Positions 1 to 9,103 of a DNA stretch of 64,000 nucleotides are shown here, one piece after another. Made by a program: the position numbers and the translations under genes. The DNA comes from Alkalibacterium sp. (lineage in GTDB: Bacteria > Bacillota > Bacilli > Lactobacillales > Carnobacteriaceae_A). Location of the stretch: the NCBI GenBank assembly GCA_007692455.1, contig RECC01000036.1, positions 62,001-126,000 on the forward strand, given 5' to 3'. How positions within the stretch are numbered: position 1 is the first letter of the stretch; every line of letters begins with the position of its first letter. The notes under the pieces were generated by a model. The model saw only the letters and a program-made list of their open reading frames with translations, did not search any database and was not told the DNA's origin.

Positions 1-126
1 AAAGCGGATTTTAACTTTTTCATTCCGTTCAGTTGAGAAAGTTTCAATTAATTTTTCAGTCTCAAAGCAGTTAGGTCCCAAAGGATTTACAAATAGGAAT
101 ACTTCTATAATATTATTTAAAAACAT
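1..126 (-). CDS. SpxH/YjbH-like DsbA-family protein, partial (3' end outside window)
   Basis: Only the first 42 codons are visible; the gene is read leftward and runs off position 1. ATG at 124-126 is preceded by an AGGTGAG ribosome site (135-141) at 8 bases. The peptide begins with a hydrophobic strand and then FVNPLGPNCFETE (about residues 12-24), the shape of a thioredoxin-fold active-site loop as in the DsbA-like YjbH/SpxH family, the ClpXP adaptor that targets Spx. The neighbouring yjbK, relQ (yjbM), nadK (yjbN) and rluD (yjbO) reproduce the Bacillus yjbH-yjbO neighbourhood, which supports the call. Just one cysteine is seen in the visible part. A different DsbA-like oxidoreductase cannot be excluded from so short a fragment. 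Confidence 0.6.
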   Translation of the reverse strand, partial: MFLNNIIEVFLFVNPLGPNCFETEKLIETFSTERNEKVKIRF

Positions 127-152
127 AGTTTCCACTCACCTAATTTATATTT

Positions 153-232
153 TTTGTTAGTCTTTCACGGGAAAGAATATAGTCACTTAATTAGTTTATT
201 CTTTATCTTATTACACTATATAGACTAACAAA
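153..232. repeat. Long-range inverted repeat flanking the spxH-like promoter region
   Basis: TTTGTTAGTC (153-162) and GACTAACAAA (223-232) form a perfect 10-base inverted repeat separated by 60 bases, inside the 185-base gap between yjbK and the spxH-like gene. On the minus strand a possible promoter overlaps the upstream arm (-35 TTGTTT at 230-235, -10 TAATAA at 208-213, 16-base spacer). It may be a pair of operator half-sites or an mRNA stem in the leader of the leftward gene. Function is inferred only from position and symmetry. Confidence 0.35.
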
Positions 233-285
233 CAATGCAGCTTATTTATAATATTCTGCCTAAAAAAAAGGTTTTAGGGCGGCTG

Positions 286-307
286 TTTGTGACAAAATCG
301 TCACAAA
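286..307. promoter_or_regulatory. Palindrome TTTGTGAC-N6-GTCACAAA just after yjbK
   Basis: A perfect 8+8 dyad with a 6-base loop starts 4 bases beyond the yjbK stop. Another weaker dyad, CCTAAAA/TTTTAGG, lies at 259-279. Neither is followed by a clear T-run on the minus strand, so terminator function is uncertain. The core TTGTGA...TCACAA resembles Rex or CRP/FNR-type sites, but the central spacing is 8 bases instead of 6. Confidence 0.3.
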
Positions 308-311
308 TGTA

Positions 312-896
312 TCACAATTCACTCTGTGCTGCAAAAGCGCGAGCTATTTTATTAGGAGTTTTCCTTTTAGGGATGGCGAACGCCTTCAATATCGAATCAA
401 ATACTTCTTTGCCGGTTTCTATCGAATTCGACTCCAACTCTATTTCGTAGTCTGTTGTGTTGCTGTAACTGCTTTTGTCCAATACAAGTAGACAGTCCTT
501 GTAATCTTTTTCGTAACGTACTGTAGTCAGCTCAGCCAGTTTGTTAACATTCTGATCGACTAGTCCTATTTTATCTGCTAAAAATTCATAAAGCTCTGAT
601 GGAAGAGTAAATCGTCCGTGTGCAATCATCTCTTCCGCTTTGTGAGGGGCAAAATCAATCGTTGTTTCGTGATGATGTCCTTCAAAAGGAGTTTTTAATG
701 TCAGTTCGCCTTGATCATCTTTAAGTCTGATTCTCAGTGCACATTTAGACTGTTTAAGGTCAAAGGCAGCAGTATCGAAATAAACATTTTTTTGGGAAAA
801 TTCTGAGTCACTTTTACTAAAGTGATAATCCTTTAGTTGCAAGTATTCCTCTTTTGTAAGGAGGTTTTTAAACTCGATTTCAAGTTCGTGTTTCAT
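312..896 (-). CDS. yjbK: CYTH-domain protein YjbK (triphosphate tunnel metalloenzyme fold)
   Basis: 194 residues. The N-terminus carries the CYTH signature ExExK (ELEIEFK, residues 4-10), and basic/acidic strand patterns recur (CALRIRLK; LTLKTPFEG; VRYEKDY), as expected of the eight-stranded tunnel that binds triphosphates such as thiamine triphosphate or inorganic polyphosphate. The exact substrate cannot be read from sequence. ATG at 894-896 follows an AAGGAA site. It is divergent from relQ, and both promoters must lie within 897-1002. The yjbK/relQ/nadK/rluD arrangement is as in Bacillus. Confidence 0.85.
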   Translation of the reverse strand: MKHELEIEFKNLLTKEEYLQLKDYHFSKSDSEFSQKNVYFDTAAFDLKQSKCALRIRLKDDQGELTLKTPFEGHHHETTIDFAPHKAEEMIAHGRFTLPSELYEFLADKIGLVDQNVNKLAELTTVRYEKDYKDCLLVLDKSSYSNTTDYEIELESNSIETGKEVFDSILKAFAIPKRKTPNKIARAFAAQSEL

Positions 897-927
897 AGCT
901 GTAATTCCTTTCCAGTAATACTGCTGA

Positions 928-957
928 TTATTTTATTAATACTTAATATGGTACAAT
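928..957 (+). promoter_or_regulatory. Candidate promoter for relQ-nadK-rluD
   Basis: A good -10 TACAAT lies at 952-957 with a poor -35 (TTATTT, 928-933) at 18 bases. This is the only gap upstream of the three-gene set, so a promoter is expected here. Confidence 0.4.
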
Positions 958-1002
958 AGTAACAAGAATGCACATTAAAAAAAAGTAAAGAAGGTTTAGG
1001 AT

Positions 1003-1626
1003 ATGGACAGAGATTGGGAACTTTTCCTGCTTCCTTACAAGCAAACTGTAGATGAATTAAAAGTGAAGTTACGTGGTTTACGACAAATGTATAGATTAAG
1101 AAATGAACATGGCCCCATTGAATTTGTGACAGGTAGAGTTAAGCCTGTTAAAAGTATCCTGGTCAAGTCTCAGACAAGACACATTCCTCTTGATAAAATT
1201 GAAACGGATATGGAAGATTTGGCAGGAGTCAGAATTATGTGTCCTTTTGTTGAAGATATTTACGATGTTGTTGAAATGCTGAAGCAGAGAAACGATCTAA
1301 ATGTCGTCTACGAAAAAGATTATGTGACGCATAAAAAAGACAGCGGTTATCGGTCGTATCATTTAATATGCGAATATCCGGTTCAGCTAATAGACGAAGT
1401 AAAGGTTGTCCTGGTAGAAATACAGATACGAACTTTGGCAATGAATTTCTGGGCATCAATTGAACATTCCTTGAATTACAAATATCAGGGTGAATTCCCT
1501 TCAGAAATCAATAATCGCTTGCAGAAAGCGGCAGAATCTGCCTTTCAGCTAGATGAGGAGATGTCGACGATTAGAGAAGAGATTAAAGAAATTCAGAAAG
1601 ACTTTAGACTATCAAAAGATCAGTAA
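1003..1626 (+). CDS. relQ: Small alarmone synthetase RelQ/YjbM, (p)ppGpp synthesis
   Basis: 207 residues, a stand-alone RelA/SpoT synthetase domain with no HD hydrolase, TGS or ACT domain. Visible family blocks are YKQTVDELKVKLRGLR near the N-terminus, GRVKPVKSIL (nucleotide site), DMEDLAGVRIMC, the DSGYRSYH block and VEIQIRTLAMNFWASIEH. It transfers pyrophosphate from ATP to GDP or GTP in the cytosol. ATG at 1003 has an AAGAAGG site. It is first of a set with nadK (17-base gap) and rluD (overlap), a grouping conserved in Firmicutes. Confidence 0.93.
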   Translation: MDRDWELFLLPYKQTVDELKVKLRGLRQMYRLRNEHGPIEFVTGRVKPVKSILVKSQTRHIPLDKIETDMEDLAGVRIMCPFVEDIYDVVEMLKQRNDLNVVYEKDYVTHKKDSGYRSYHLICEYPVQLIDEVKVVLVEIQIRTLAMNFWASIEHSLNYKYQGEFPSEINNRLQKAAESAFQLDEEMSTIREEIKEIQKDFRLSKDQ

Positions 1627-1643
1627 GAAAAGGACGGATAGAC

Positions 1644-2456
1644 GTGAGAATAGCCATAGTGCACAATTATTCTGAAAAGTCAGTTGAAGTGACTCATAAA
1701 TTAAAAACAATGCTTCTTGAAGATGCGTTCTCACTGGTTAAACAGGACCCAGATATTGTTATTTCAGTTGGAGGAGATGGAACGTTACTTTCAGCTTTTC
1801 ATAGATATGCCCACCTGCTCCATAAAGTCAGATTTATTGGTGTACATACTGGCCATTTAGGATTTTACACTGACTGGAGAGAATACAACCTCGAGGAACT
1901 GGTCAGTAGCCTGAAAAATGATAATGGTGAATTCATTGAATATCCCTTACTGGATATCGGAGTCGTTTATGAAGGCAGCGGGGAATCAAAACATTTTCTG
2001 GCGCTGAACGAGTCAACGATTAAAAGAGTAGACGGTACACTGGTGTGTGATGTCTACATTAATGACGAGCACTTCGAGCGTTTCAGAGGTGATGGGATAT
2101 GTATCTCCACTCCAACTGGGTCGACCGGTTACAATAAGTCAGTCGGCGGAGCTGTGCTTCATCCAAGACTTGAAGCCCTTCAATTGACGGAGATGGCCTC
2201 GTTAAATAATCGCGTGTTCAGAACCTTAAGTTCACCTATGGTTATAGCACCGGATGAATGGATAAAGTTGACACCGATAGAGACAAAAGACTTTACCCTG
2301 ACTGTGGACCAGCTGGTCTCTAATGAGGGTCAGGTGGATTATCTGAAATTCAGAATTGCCAAGGAACGTATACGATTTGCGCGGTATCAACACACTCATT
2401 TTTGGAACAGAGTAGAAGACGCCTTTTTGGGAGCGAAACAGCCGGATGAGAATTGA
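1644..2456 (+). CDS. nadK: NAD kinase
   Basis: 270 residues. Phosphorylates NAD to NADP. The nucleotide-binding GGDGT motif (VGGDGTLLSAFH, near residue 45) and the second signature DGICISTPTGSTGYN are intact. The start is GTG at 1644, preceded by AAAGGACGGA; no closer ATG fits the family N-terminus MRIAIVHNYS. Its last 11 bases overlap rluD, implying translational coupling. In Bacillus this gene is yjbN (ppnK). Confidence 0.95.
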   Translation: MRIAIVHNYSEKSVEVTHKLKTMLLEDAFSLVKQDPDIVISVGGDGTLLSAFHRYAHLLHKVRFIGVHTGHLGFYTDWREYNLEELVSSLKNDNGEFIEYPLLDIGVVYEGSGESKHFLALNESTIKRVDGTLVCDVYINDEHFERFRGDGICISTPTGSTGYNKSVGGAVLHPRLEALQLTEMASLNNRVFRTLSSPMVIAPDEWIKLTPIETKDFTLTVDQLVSNEGQVDYLKFRIAKERIRFARYQHTHFWNRVEDAFLGAKQPDEN

Positions 2457-3342
2457 CTGGTATGTAGAAAATCAAACTAACGAAAAACTTCTTCTGAAAA
2501 GTTTTTTGAAAAGAAAATATATTTCCAAGCGTTTTCTGTCTAAAGTTAAATATAGAGGTGGAAATCTGCAGGTTAATGATAAAGATGTAAGAGTAAGAGA
2601 AGAGCTGAGGAGTGGCGACAAGGTATCTGTGTTTCTTCCAAAAGAAGAAGCAAGTGATCACTTGAATGTTTCTGATAAAGAACTCGAAGTGCTCTACGAA
2701 GACAGTCATTACCTGATTGTTGATAAACCCAGTGGGGTGGCGTCGGTACCCTCATCATTGTATCCCAACCACACCATAGCCAATAGAGTCAAAGGATATA
2801 TTCAAACTAAAGGCTATTATCATCAGACTATTCATATTGTTAATCGACTTGATAAGGACACGTCAGGAATCATGCTGTTTGCCAAGCATTCTTTAGCCCA
2901 TTCCTATCTTGACCGATTGCTGCAGAATGATGAAGTGTATAAAGAGTACGTTGCTTTTGTTCATAATAGATTGGACAACAGTCATGGGGTAATTGATGAG
3001 CCAATTGCACGATCCAGCGATTCCATCATTAAACGAAGAGTACATCTTTCGGGCAAGTCATCTAAAACAGAATACTGGGTCATGGAAACATATGAATCGG
3101 TTTCTAAAGTGAAAATTCAGCTCCACACAGGTCGGACACATCAGATTAGAGTCCACTTTTCACATGACGGTCATCCATTAGTAGGAGATACATTATATGG
3201 ACCTGAAAGTACAGGTATAAAGAGACAGGCTCTGCACTGTGTAAAAGTCAGTTTCCGACACCCCTTTACCAATGAGCAGTTCACAATTGTTTCTCCACTG
3301 GCTGCAGACATGACTGCATTAGAAGAGAACTTAAAGAAATAG
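2446..3342 (+). CDS. RluA/RluD-family 23S rRNA (or tRNA) pseudouridine synthase, YjbO-like
   Basis: 298 residues. An S4-like RNA-binding segment (about residues 15-75, ending DKVSVFLP) is followed by the synthase domain with VDKPSGV, the catalytic block NRLDKDTSGIMLFA (Asp in RLD is the nucleophile), RTHQIRVHF and GDTLYG. The usual His before RLD is Asn here, a position that varies among YjbO-type members. It overlaps nadK by 11 bases. The target uridine cannot be told from sequence. Transcription ends at a strong hairpin formed with the convergent GNAT gene. Confidence 0.88.
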   Translation: MRIDWYVENQTNEKLLLKSFLKRKYISKRFLSKVKYRGGNLQVNDKDVRVREELRSGDKVSVFLPKEEASDHLNVSDKELEVLYEDSHYLIVDKPSGVASVPSSLYPNHTIANRVKGYIQTKGYYHQTIHIVNRLDKDTSGIMLFAKHSLAHSYLDRLLQNDEVYKEYVAFVHNRLDNSHGVIDEPIARSSDSIIKRRVHLSGKSSKTEYWVMETYESVSKVKIQLHTGRTHQIRVHFSHDGHPLVGDTLYGPESTGIKRQALHCVKVSFRHPFTNEQFTIVSPLAADMTALEENLKK

Positions 3343-3372
3343 CAGCCGCTTAGCGGGCTGCTATTTCTTTTT
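3333..3372. terminator. Bidirectional terminator between rluD and the GNAT gene
   Basis: A 15-base perfect stem (3333-3347 with 3356-3370) is followed by T on the + side and A-run/T-run on the minus side. It contains the stop codons of both convergent genes. Confidence 0.92.
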
Positions 3373-3793
3373 GCATATGATGGTGTGGAATGCCGGCATC
3401 AAGAAAACCTTCGCCGCTTGCTTCGTAGCCGGATTTTTCATAAAAAGAAATGGCATGATCCTGAGAGTCCAGAACCAGATAGCGTGCAGCAAAAGAATGC
3501 TGAGCTACGGATTCAATTTCTTCAAGGAGTGCTTTACCGATTCCTTTATTCCGATAGTCCTTAAGTACAGCTACGCGCTGTATTTTCAGATGTGCAGGGT
3601 CCTTTAAATATAATCTTGCAGTACAGCAGGGGGAGTTTTCACTATAGCCTACCAGATGAGTGGTCTTATTTTCCAGTTCATCTATTTCTAAAGCTTCATC
3701 TACAGACTGTTCTTCTATAAACACTTTTTTTCTTATCTTCAAAGCATCCTTATAAATCGGGCTGCTTGTGTCAGTTGTTTTTTTAAACTCCAC
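3350..3793 (-). CDS. GNAT-family N-acetyltransferase
   Basis: 147 residues from a GTG start (3791-3793), chosen because an AGAGGAG ribosome site (3801-3808) sits 7 bases upstream; the longer frame to a TTG at 3826 would place that site inside the gene. The acetyl-CoA binding motif A is visible as IQRVAVLKDYRNKGIGKALLEEIE (V-x5-R-x2-G-x-G). FIEEQSVDE near residue 30 and SFYEKSGYEASGEGF near the end are typical of the ElaA/YitI-like subgroup of small acetyltransferases. The substrate is unknown. A single-gene unit convergent with rluD and divergent from the AI-2E gene. Confidence 0.8.
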   Translation of the reverse strand: MEFKKTTDTSSPIYKDALKIRKKVFIEEQSVDEALEIDELENKTTHLVGYSENSPCCTARLYLKDPAHLKIQRVAVLKDYRNKGIGKALLEEIESVAQHSFAARYLVLDSQDHAISFYEKSGYEASGEGFLDAGIPHHHMQKEIAAR

Positions 3794-3935
3794 GATGTCA
3801 TCTCCTCTATCAGAAAGTCGCCTCAACTATATCAATTATCCACAAAACCGTCAATCTTCACAAAAATATGCTCTTTCATTATAAGTTTGAGTCACTTATA
3901 ATAGGAAGGAAACCTACAGGAAAGAGGAGAATTAT

Positions 3936-5054
3936 GTGATTAACTGGAAAGAATCTAAATTAATGTTCTGGACTATCTGGTTTTTGGCTGCTGCAGCCTT
4001 GATTTTTTTATTGCAGCAGATTGATTTTATCTTAAATCCTTTAGTAGGCATCTTAACGGCACTATTCATGCCCTTACTTCTAGCTGGTTTTTTATATTAT
4101 TTACTCAATCCAGTGGTTAAGTTGCTTGAAAGATTCCGTTTAAAGCGTATATATGGCATTGCGATAGTTATGATGCTTTTGTTGGGAATAGTAACGCTAA
4201 CGATATTAATGGGTATTCCGATGCTGATAGAACAGGCGACAAATCTAGTATCCGGTATCCCGGTCTTTATTAGCGAACTGGAAACCTACGCACTGCGTTT
4301 AGCTGAAGAACCCTGGATGCAGCAGGTCGATATTCAGGCTGCGCTGGCGAATTTTGAATTATGGCTGCGGGACATCAGCTCTCAATTTCTATCTGGTATA
4401 GTGTCAAGTGTGGGTGGAGCTATTCAGATGGCTACAGAGATTGCCTTTGTATCCATTACAGTGCCGGTTATATTATTTTACATGCTCTATGATGGTAAAA
4501 AATTTCTACCTTTTGTTGTGGATTTAACCCCAGTACGTTTTAAAAAAAATGTGAAGGAAATGATTATACAGACAGATCTTACCATTTCAAGTTATATATC
4601 TGGTAAAGGATTGGCTTCTTTTCTCGTCGGATTACTGCTATTCATCCTGTATTCGATTATCCGTCTGCCTTCCGCATTTCTGCTGTCAGTATTTGCTGCA
4701 ATTACCAACTTCATTCCTTATGTAGGTCCCTTTATCGGAGCAGGTCCAGCTGTTATTGTAGGATTAATTGAGTCACCTGCAAGGGCTGTACTGGCGTCTA
4801 TATTTGTGTTAATTGCACAGCAGCTTGACAGTAATTTATTTACCCCTCTTCTAGTCGGTAAATCACTCTCCATTCATCCTCTAACTGTTATTTTAGTCCT
4901 GCTGGCTTCAGCAAATATAGCAGGTTTGATTGGGATGCTGATTGGAGTCCCGTTGTTCGCTATTATTAAAACAGTAGCAATTTATGTCATTAAGATGTAC
5001 AGAGAATATAAGTTACTAAAAAGTCCAATAGATGATAAAAAATATATAAATTAA
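3936..5054 (+). CDS. AI-2E transporter-family (PerM/TqsA-like) membrane protein
   Basis: 372 residues with about eight hydrophobic segments: two near the N-terminus, one near residue 70-90, then a cluster from residue 165 to the end. The family-typical NFIPYVGPFIGAGPA block and the C-terminal LLASANIAGLIGMLIGVPLFAIIK are present. Members are proposed exporters or ion-coupled transporters; autoinducer-2 transport is shown for only some, so the substrate is open. GTG start at 3936 follows AAGAGGAG; an ATG three bases upstream is followed at once by a stop. A -10 TATAAT at 3897-3902 may drive it. prfC follows after 12 bases and shares its downstream ribosome site. Confidence 0.85.
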   Translation: MINWKESKLMFWTIWFLAAAALIFLLQQIDFILNPLVGILTALFMPLLLAGFLYYLLNPVVKLLERFRLKRIYGIAIVMMLLLGIVTLTILMGIPMLIEQATNLVSGIPVFISELETYALRLAEEPWMQQVDIQAALANFELWLRDISSQFLSGIVSSVGGAIQMATEIAFVSITVPVILFYMLYDGKKFLPFVVDLTPVRFKKNVKEMIIQTDLTISSYISGKGLASFLVGLLLFILYSIIRLPSAFLLSVFAAITNFIPYVGPFIGAGPAVIVGLIESPARAVLASIFVLIAQQLDSNLFTPLLVGKSLSIHPLTVILVLLASANIAGLIGMLIGVPLFAIIKTVAIYVIKMYREYKLLKSPIDDKKYIN

Positions 5055-5066
5055 GGAAGTTTAAGT

Positions 5067-6653
5067 GTGAATAATTTAAAAGAGTTAACAAAAGAAGTGA
5101 AAAGAAGAAGAACCTTTGCGATCATTTCCCATCCGGATGCCGGTAAAACAACAATAACTGAACAACTGCTGCTCTTTGGTGGAGCTATCAGGCAAGCGGG
5201 TACAGTTAAAGCCAAAAAAAGCGGAAAGTTCGCAAAATCGGACTGGATGGAAATTGAAAAGCAGAGAGGGATTTCTGTGACAAGTTCGGTTATGCAGTTT
5301 GAATATATGGATAAGCGAATTAACATACTGGATACCCCAGGGCACGAAGATTTCTCGGAAGATACCTACCGAACACTAATGGCAGTAGACGCTGCTGTGA
5401 TGGTGGTCGACAGTGCCAAGGGGATAGAAGAGCAGACTAAGAAGCTGTTCAAGGTCTGTCGCATGAGAGGTATTCCAATCTTTACGTTCATGAATAAAAT
5501 TGACAGAGACGGAAGAGAGCCACTGGAGCTGATTGAAGAACTGGAAGATGTCCTTGAAATTGATGCCTATCCAATGAACTGGCCAATTGGTTCAGGTAAA
5601 AACCTGCTCGGTCTGTACGATGTCTACCACAATCGGATTGAAGCATTCAGACCGGATGAATTGAATGAAGGCGAGCGATTTATAGAACTTGATGAAGAAG
5701 GCGAAATCGACGGGGAACATAAGCTTAAGAATGAAAGTCTCTATAATCAGGTTCTGGAAGAAGCGCTGCTGCTTAAGGAAGCGGGCAACGAATTTTCAGA
5801 GCAGGCGATTGCAAAGGGGAAACTGACTCCGGTATTTTTCGGATCAGCTCTGACTAATTTCGGAGTGCAGACTTTTCTGGAAACATTTTTACAGTTCGCT
5901 CCTGAGCCTTCTGTGCAGATTACTAAAGACGAAAAAACAGTCAACCCGACTGATGAAGATTTTTCTGGCTTCATCTTCAAGATACAGGCGAATATGGATC
6001 CGAACCACCGTGACAGAATAGCCTTTTTGAGAATTTGTTCAGGAAAGTTTGAAAAAGGTCTGGATGTTACACTGCCAAGAGCAAAGAAAAAGATGCGATT
6101 ATCCAACTCTACCCAGTTTATGGCGGAAAGTAGAGAAACCGTTACAGATGCAGTTGCGGGGGATATTATCGGCTTGTATGATACGGGTAATTTCCAGATA
6201 GGCGATACGATTTACTCTGGGAAAAACGAGATAGAATTCAAGGAATTGCCTCAGTTCACGCCTGAACTGTTTGTGAAGGTTGAACCGAAGAACGTTATGA
6301 AGCAAAAATCCTTTCATAAAGGCATTAATCAGCTGGTTCAAGAAGGCGCTATACAACTGTATAAGTCCTTCCATACTGAAACTTACATCATCGGGGCAGT
6401 AGGGCAGCTGCAGTTTGAAGTGTTTCAGCACCGTATGCTGAATGAATATAATTCTGAAGTAGTTATGACATCAATTGGAAGCAGAATAGCCAGATGGGTT
6501 AATCCGGAACAGCTCGATGAAAATATGGGGTCCAGTCGAAATATGCTTGTAAGAGACCGTTTTGATAATCCCTTGTTTTTATTCGAGAATCAGTTTGCAA
6601 TGAGATGGTTCAGTGATAAGTATCCTGAAGTGGAACTGACTTCATTACTCTAA
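5067..6653 (+). CDS. prfC: Peptide chain release factor 3 (RF3)
   Basis: 528 residues, full length. The GTPase motifs are clear: SHPDAGKTT (G1), DTPGHEDF (G3, residues about 80-87) and NKIDRDGR (G4). RF3 recycles RF1/RF2 from the ribosome after termination using GTP. The C-terminal domain [13 protein letters not shown] is typical of RF3 rather than EF-G. GTG start, with GGAAG overlapping the stop of the preceding membrane-protein gene. It ends at a strong bidirectional hairpin shared with clpE. Confidence 0.96.
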   Translation: MNNLKELTKEVKRRRTFAIISHPDAGKTTITEQLLLFGGAIRQAGTVKAKKSGKFAKSDWMEIEKQRGISVTSSVMQFEYMDKRINILDTPGHEDFSEDTYRTLMAVDAAVMVVDSAKGIEEQTKKLFKVCRMRGIPIFTFMNKIDRDGREPLELIEELEDVLEIDAYPMNWPIGSGKNLLGLYDVYHNRIEAFRPDELNEGERFIELDEEGEIDGEHKLKNESLYNQVLEEALLLKEAGNEFSEQAIAKGKLTPVFFGSALTNFGVQTFLETFLQFAPEPSVQITKDEKTVNPTDEDFSGFIFKIQANMDPNHRDRIAFLRICSGKFEKGLDVTLPRAKKKMRLSNSTQFMAESRETVTDAVAGDIIGLYDTGNFQIGDTIYSGKNEIEFKELPQFTPELFVKVEPKNVMKQKSFHKGINQLVQEGAIQLYKSFHTETYIIGAVGQLQFEVFQHRMLNEYNSEVVMTSIGSRIARWVNPEQLDENMGSSRNMLVRDRFDNPLFLFENQFAMRWFSDKYPEVELTSLL

Positions 6654-6654
6654 A

Positions 6655-6703
6655 AATAAAGCGGCAATGGAGGGTTTAACCTTTCCATTGCCGCTTTATT
6701 TTG
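6655..6703. terminator. Bidirectional terminator between prfC and clpE
   Basis: A perfect 17-base stem (6655-6671 with 6684-6700), T-rich on both sides, lies between convergent stops. Confidence 0.93.
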
Positions 6704-6713
6704 TGTGTGCCTG

Positions 6714-8927
6714 CTATTCAGTCTCAGTAAACTCAGCGCTTCCAGCTTTATGTTCGATAACGATGGCGTCATCTTTCACTGTAGCAAGAATGACTCCCGG
6801 GTTCGGATTGTTTAGATAAAATTCAGCGATTTTATCTTCAATCTGTTCTTCAATAACCCGTCTAAGTGGACGTGCGCCCATCTTAGGATTATATCCCAAA
6901 TCAACCAGTTTTTCTTTTGCTTCCTGATCTACCTGAAGAGAGATATCGTGTTGCTTCAATGCCTCGTTGACATCATTAAGCATCAGTTCAATAATGTCGA
7001 GCAGGTTTTCTTTTGTCAGTGAATGGAATTCTACAATGCCATCAAAACGGTTGAGGAATTCGGGTTTAAAGTAATCGTCCAAATGATTCAGTATGGAATG
7101 CTGGCTGCCGCTCATCTGCGCACCGAAACCTACACTGGATTCCACATTGGTTGTACCCGCATTACTTGTCATGATAATAATTGTTTCTTTAAAATTGACT
7201 GTTCGTCCTTGTGCATCAGTGAGACGTCCGTCATCCAGTATCTGAAGGAACATGTGAAGAACATCTGGATGAGCTTTTTCCACTTCATCAACCAGAATAA
7301 GGCTGTAAGGATTGCGTCTGACTTTTTCTGTGAGCTGTCCTGCTTCATCATAGCCGACATAACCAGGAGGAGACCCAATCAGTTTTGACGTGCTGTGTTT
7401 TTCCATATATTCACTCATGTCGAGACGGACATAGGCTTCTTTACTTCCGAACAACTCAAGCGCCAATGTCTTGGCTAATTCAGTTTTACCGACACCAGTA
7501 GGTCCGACAAACATGAATGATCCAATCGGTCTGTTTTTTTGACGCAGACCGATTCTATTTCGTCTTATAGCCTTAGCTACTTTACCGACAGCTTCATCCT
7601 GACCAATTACATGGCCACGCAGAGACTTTTCCAGGTCCTTGAGTTGCGACTGTTCTTTTTCTTTTAGTTCGCCGACTGGAATTCCCGTTTTAATTTCAAT
7701 AATATTGATGATATCCTGTTCAGTTACTTCGGGCTGTTCCGATTCAGGGGTCTGCTGGTCCATCATGTCTTTATATTTAGCTGCCTGGTCGCGGTAGAAT
7801 GCAGCCTTTTCATAATCCTCACTATCCAAGGCTTCCTGCTTATGCTGATCAGCCTCTTTAATTTTTTCTTCAAGTGAAGCAGGATCTACAGTCTGTATAG
7901 TCAGGTTCTTCTTTGAGCCTGATTCATCGAGTAAATCGATAGCCTTGTCAGGAAGAAAGCGATCCTGAATGTAGCGGTGAGATAATTCCACCGCCGCCTT
8001 AATGGCCTTATCAGAGTACTTAACATGGTGGTAACTCTCATATTGCTTCTGAATACCTTTCAGAATGGTCAAAGTTTCTTCCAGTGTCGGTTCATTTACA
8101 CGGACAGGCTGCAGTCGACGTTCAAGTGCAGGATCTTTTTCAATCTTACGGTACTCATTTAGTGTTGTAGCACCGACCATCTGCAACTCACCTCTAGCCA
8201 GAGCGGGTTTTAAAAGATTACCTGCATCCATACTGCTTCCTTCCGCAGTACCTGCACCTACCAGTTCGTGTACTTCATCTATAAACAAGATAATTTCATC
8301 ATTATCCTTTAACTCATTCATTAATTGCTGCATTCTTTCCTCGAATTGTCCTCTGATGCCTGTTCCCTGTACGAGGGATGCAACGTCAAGCCTGATGACT
8401 TCTTTGTCCTGAAGTTTCTGCGGCACTTCGCCGTTTACAATTTTAAGTGCAAGGCCTTCGACAATAGCCGTTTTACCGACTCCGGCTTCTCCAGTCAATA
8501 CAGGATTGTTTTTAGTTCGTCTGTTGAGTATCTCAATTACCCGTTCAATTTCTCTGTCTCTACCGATAACAGGGTCTATTTTACCTTCTTTGGCCATTTG
8601 CGTCAGATCTACACCATATTCGCCTAATAGTCCACCACGGTTGCCGCCTCTAGGAGGCTGACTGCCACCTGAAAAATTTTGTCTTTGAGATGGACTCTGA
8701 TTGGGCTGTTGAGGCTGACGGCCTTGAGAAAAAGCTCTGAATAAATCATCAAATTGATTAAAGCCGAACGGATCGGACTGATTAGGCTGATTTGGGCGTC
8801 CATTTTGCTCCTGTTGTTTGATTTCCCGGTAACATTTCTGGCAGAGGTCAATTTCTCTTCTTTGACCATTCACACTGGTTGTTAAATGAATCGTTGCGTT
8901 TCTTTCCATGCATCTTTGACATATCAT
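6714..8927 (-). CDS. clpE: ATP-dependent Clp protease ATP-binding subunit ClpE
   Basis: 737 residues. The N-terminal zinc finger (Cys 3, 6, 29 and 32: CQRC...CQKC) separates ClpE from ClpC. It is followed by a Gln/Asn-Pro rich linker (residues about 40-95), a first AAA+ domain (GEAGVGKTA), a UVR-like coiled segment (EEKIKEAD...[11 protein letters not shown]) and a second AAA+ domain (GPTGVGKTE) with a ClpB-type C-terminal domain. It unfolds damaged proteins for ClpP. The upstream gap holds a promoter with two CtsR operators, so it should be induced by heat and protein stress. ctsR and clpP are not in the window. Confidence 0.95.
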   Translation of the reverse strand: MICQRCMERNATIHLTTSVNGQRREIDLCQKCYREIKQQEQNGRPNQPNQSDPFGFNQFDDLFRAFSQGRQPQQPNQSPSQRQNFSGGSQPPRGGNRGGLLGEYGVDLTQMAKEGKIDPVIGRDREIERVIEILNRRTKNNPVLTGEAGVGKTAIVEGLALKIVNGEVPQKLQDKEVIRLDVASLVQGTGIRGQFEERMQQLMNELKDNDEIILFIDEVHELVGAGTAEGSSMDAGNLLKPALARGELQMVGATTLNEYRKIEKDPALERRLQPVRVNEPTLEETLTILKGIQKQYESYHHVKYSDKAIKAAVELSHRYIQDRFLPDKAIDLLDESGSKKNLTIQTVDPASLEEKIKEADQHKQEALDSEDYEKAAFYRDQAAKYKDMMDQQTPESEQPEVTEQDIINIIEIKTGIPVGELKEKEQSQLKDLEKSLRGHVIGQDEAVGKVAKAIRRNRIGLRQKNRPIGSFMFVGPTGVGKTELAKTLALELFGSKEAYVRLDMSEYMEKHSTSKLIGSPPGYVGYDEAGQLTEKVRRNPYSLILVDEVEKAHPDVLHMFLQILDDGRLTDAQGRTVNFKETIIIMTSNAGTTNVESSVGFGAQMSGSQHSILNHLDDYFKPEFLNRFDGIVEFHSLTKENLLDIIELMLNDVNEALKQHDISLQVDQEAKEKLVDLGYNPKMGARPLRRVIEEQIEDKIAEFYLNNPNPGVILATVKDDAIVIEHKAGSAEFTETE

Positions 8928-9019
8928 TATTAGGACCTACCTTTCGTGTCTTCTTAATCTAATTATACTAAGTTACATAGGAAAGGTCAGTTAATATACT
9001 TTTAATCAGTCTGATAAGG

Positions 9020-9036
9020 TTTGACCAATACTGACC
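9020..9036 (-). promoter_or_regulatory. CtsR operator 1 of clpE
   Basis: On the minus strand: GGTCAGT, 3 bases, GGTCAAA. This is a tandem heptad matching the CtsR consensus (RGTCAAA-NAN-RGTCAAA) with mismatches only in the first heptad and the centre. It lies just downstream of the -10, around the expected transcription start. Confidence 0.8.
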
Positions 9037-9048
9037 ATTTCAATTTAC

Positions 9049-9077
9049 AGTATACTCTGACCTTTATTGACTTTCAA
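9049..9077 (-). promoter_or_regulatory. clpE promoter
   Basis: On the minus strand -35 TTGAAA (9072-9077), 17-base spacer, -10 TATACT (9049-9054). The spacer is occupied by CtsR operator 2, which fits direct occlusion of RNA polymerase. Confidence 0.82.
9056..9072 (-). promoter_or_regulatory. CtsR operator 2 of clpE
   Basis: On the minus strand AGTCAAT-AAA-GGTCAGA, one mismatch to the RGTCAAA heptad in each half, with the central A conserved. It lies between the -35 and -10 hexamers and is centred 36 bases from operator 1. Confidence 0.75.
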
Positions 9078-9103
9078 GCGAGAAATCTTAAATTTGTATA
9101 AAA

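Noticed and set aside
235-450. 71-codon plus-strand frame over the end of yjbK
   Set aside because: Overlaps the coding part of yjbK on the other strand; no ribosome site and no recognisable product.
2446-3342. Loss of function in the RluD-like protein because NRLD replaces HRLD
   Set aside because: The catalytic Asp and following TSG are intact, and the residue before RLD is known to vary in this subfamily.
3794-3826. TTG start giving an 11-residue longer GNAT protein
   Set aside because: The AGAGGAG ribosome site for the GTG at 3793 would then be inside the gene, and the extension is not family-like.
7023-7388. 121-codon plus-strand frame inside clpE
   Set aside because: Antisense to the conserved second AAA+ domain of ClpE; composition not protein-like.
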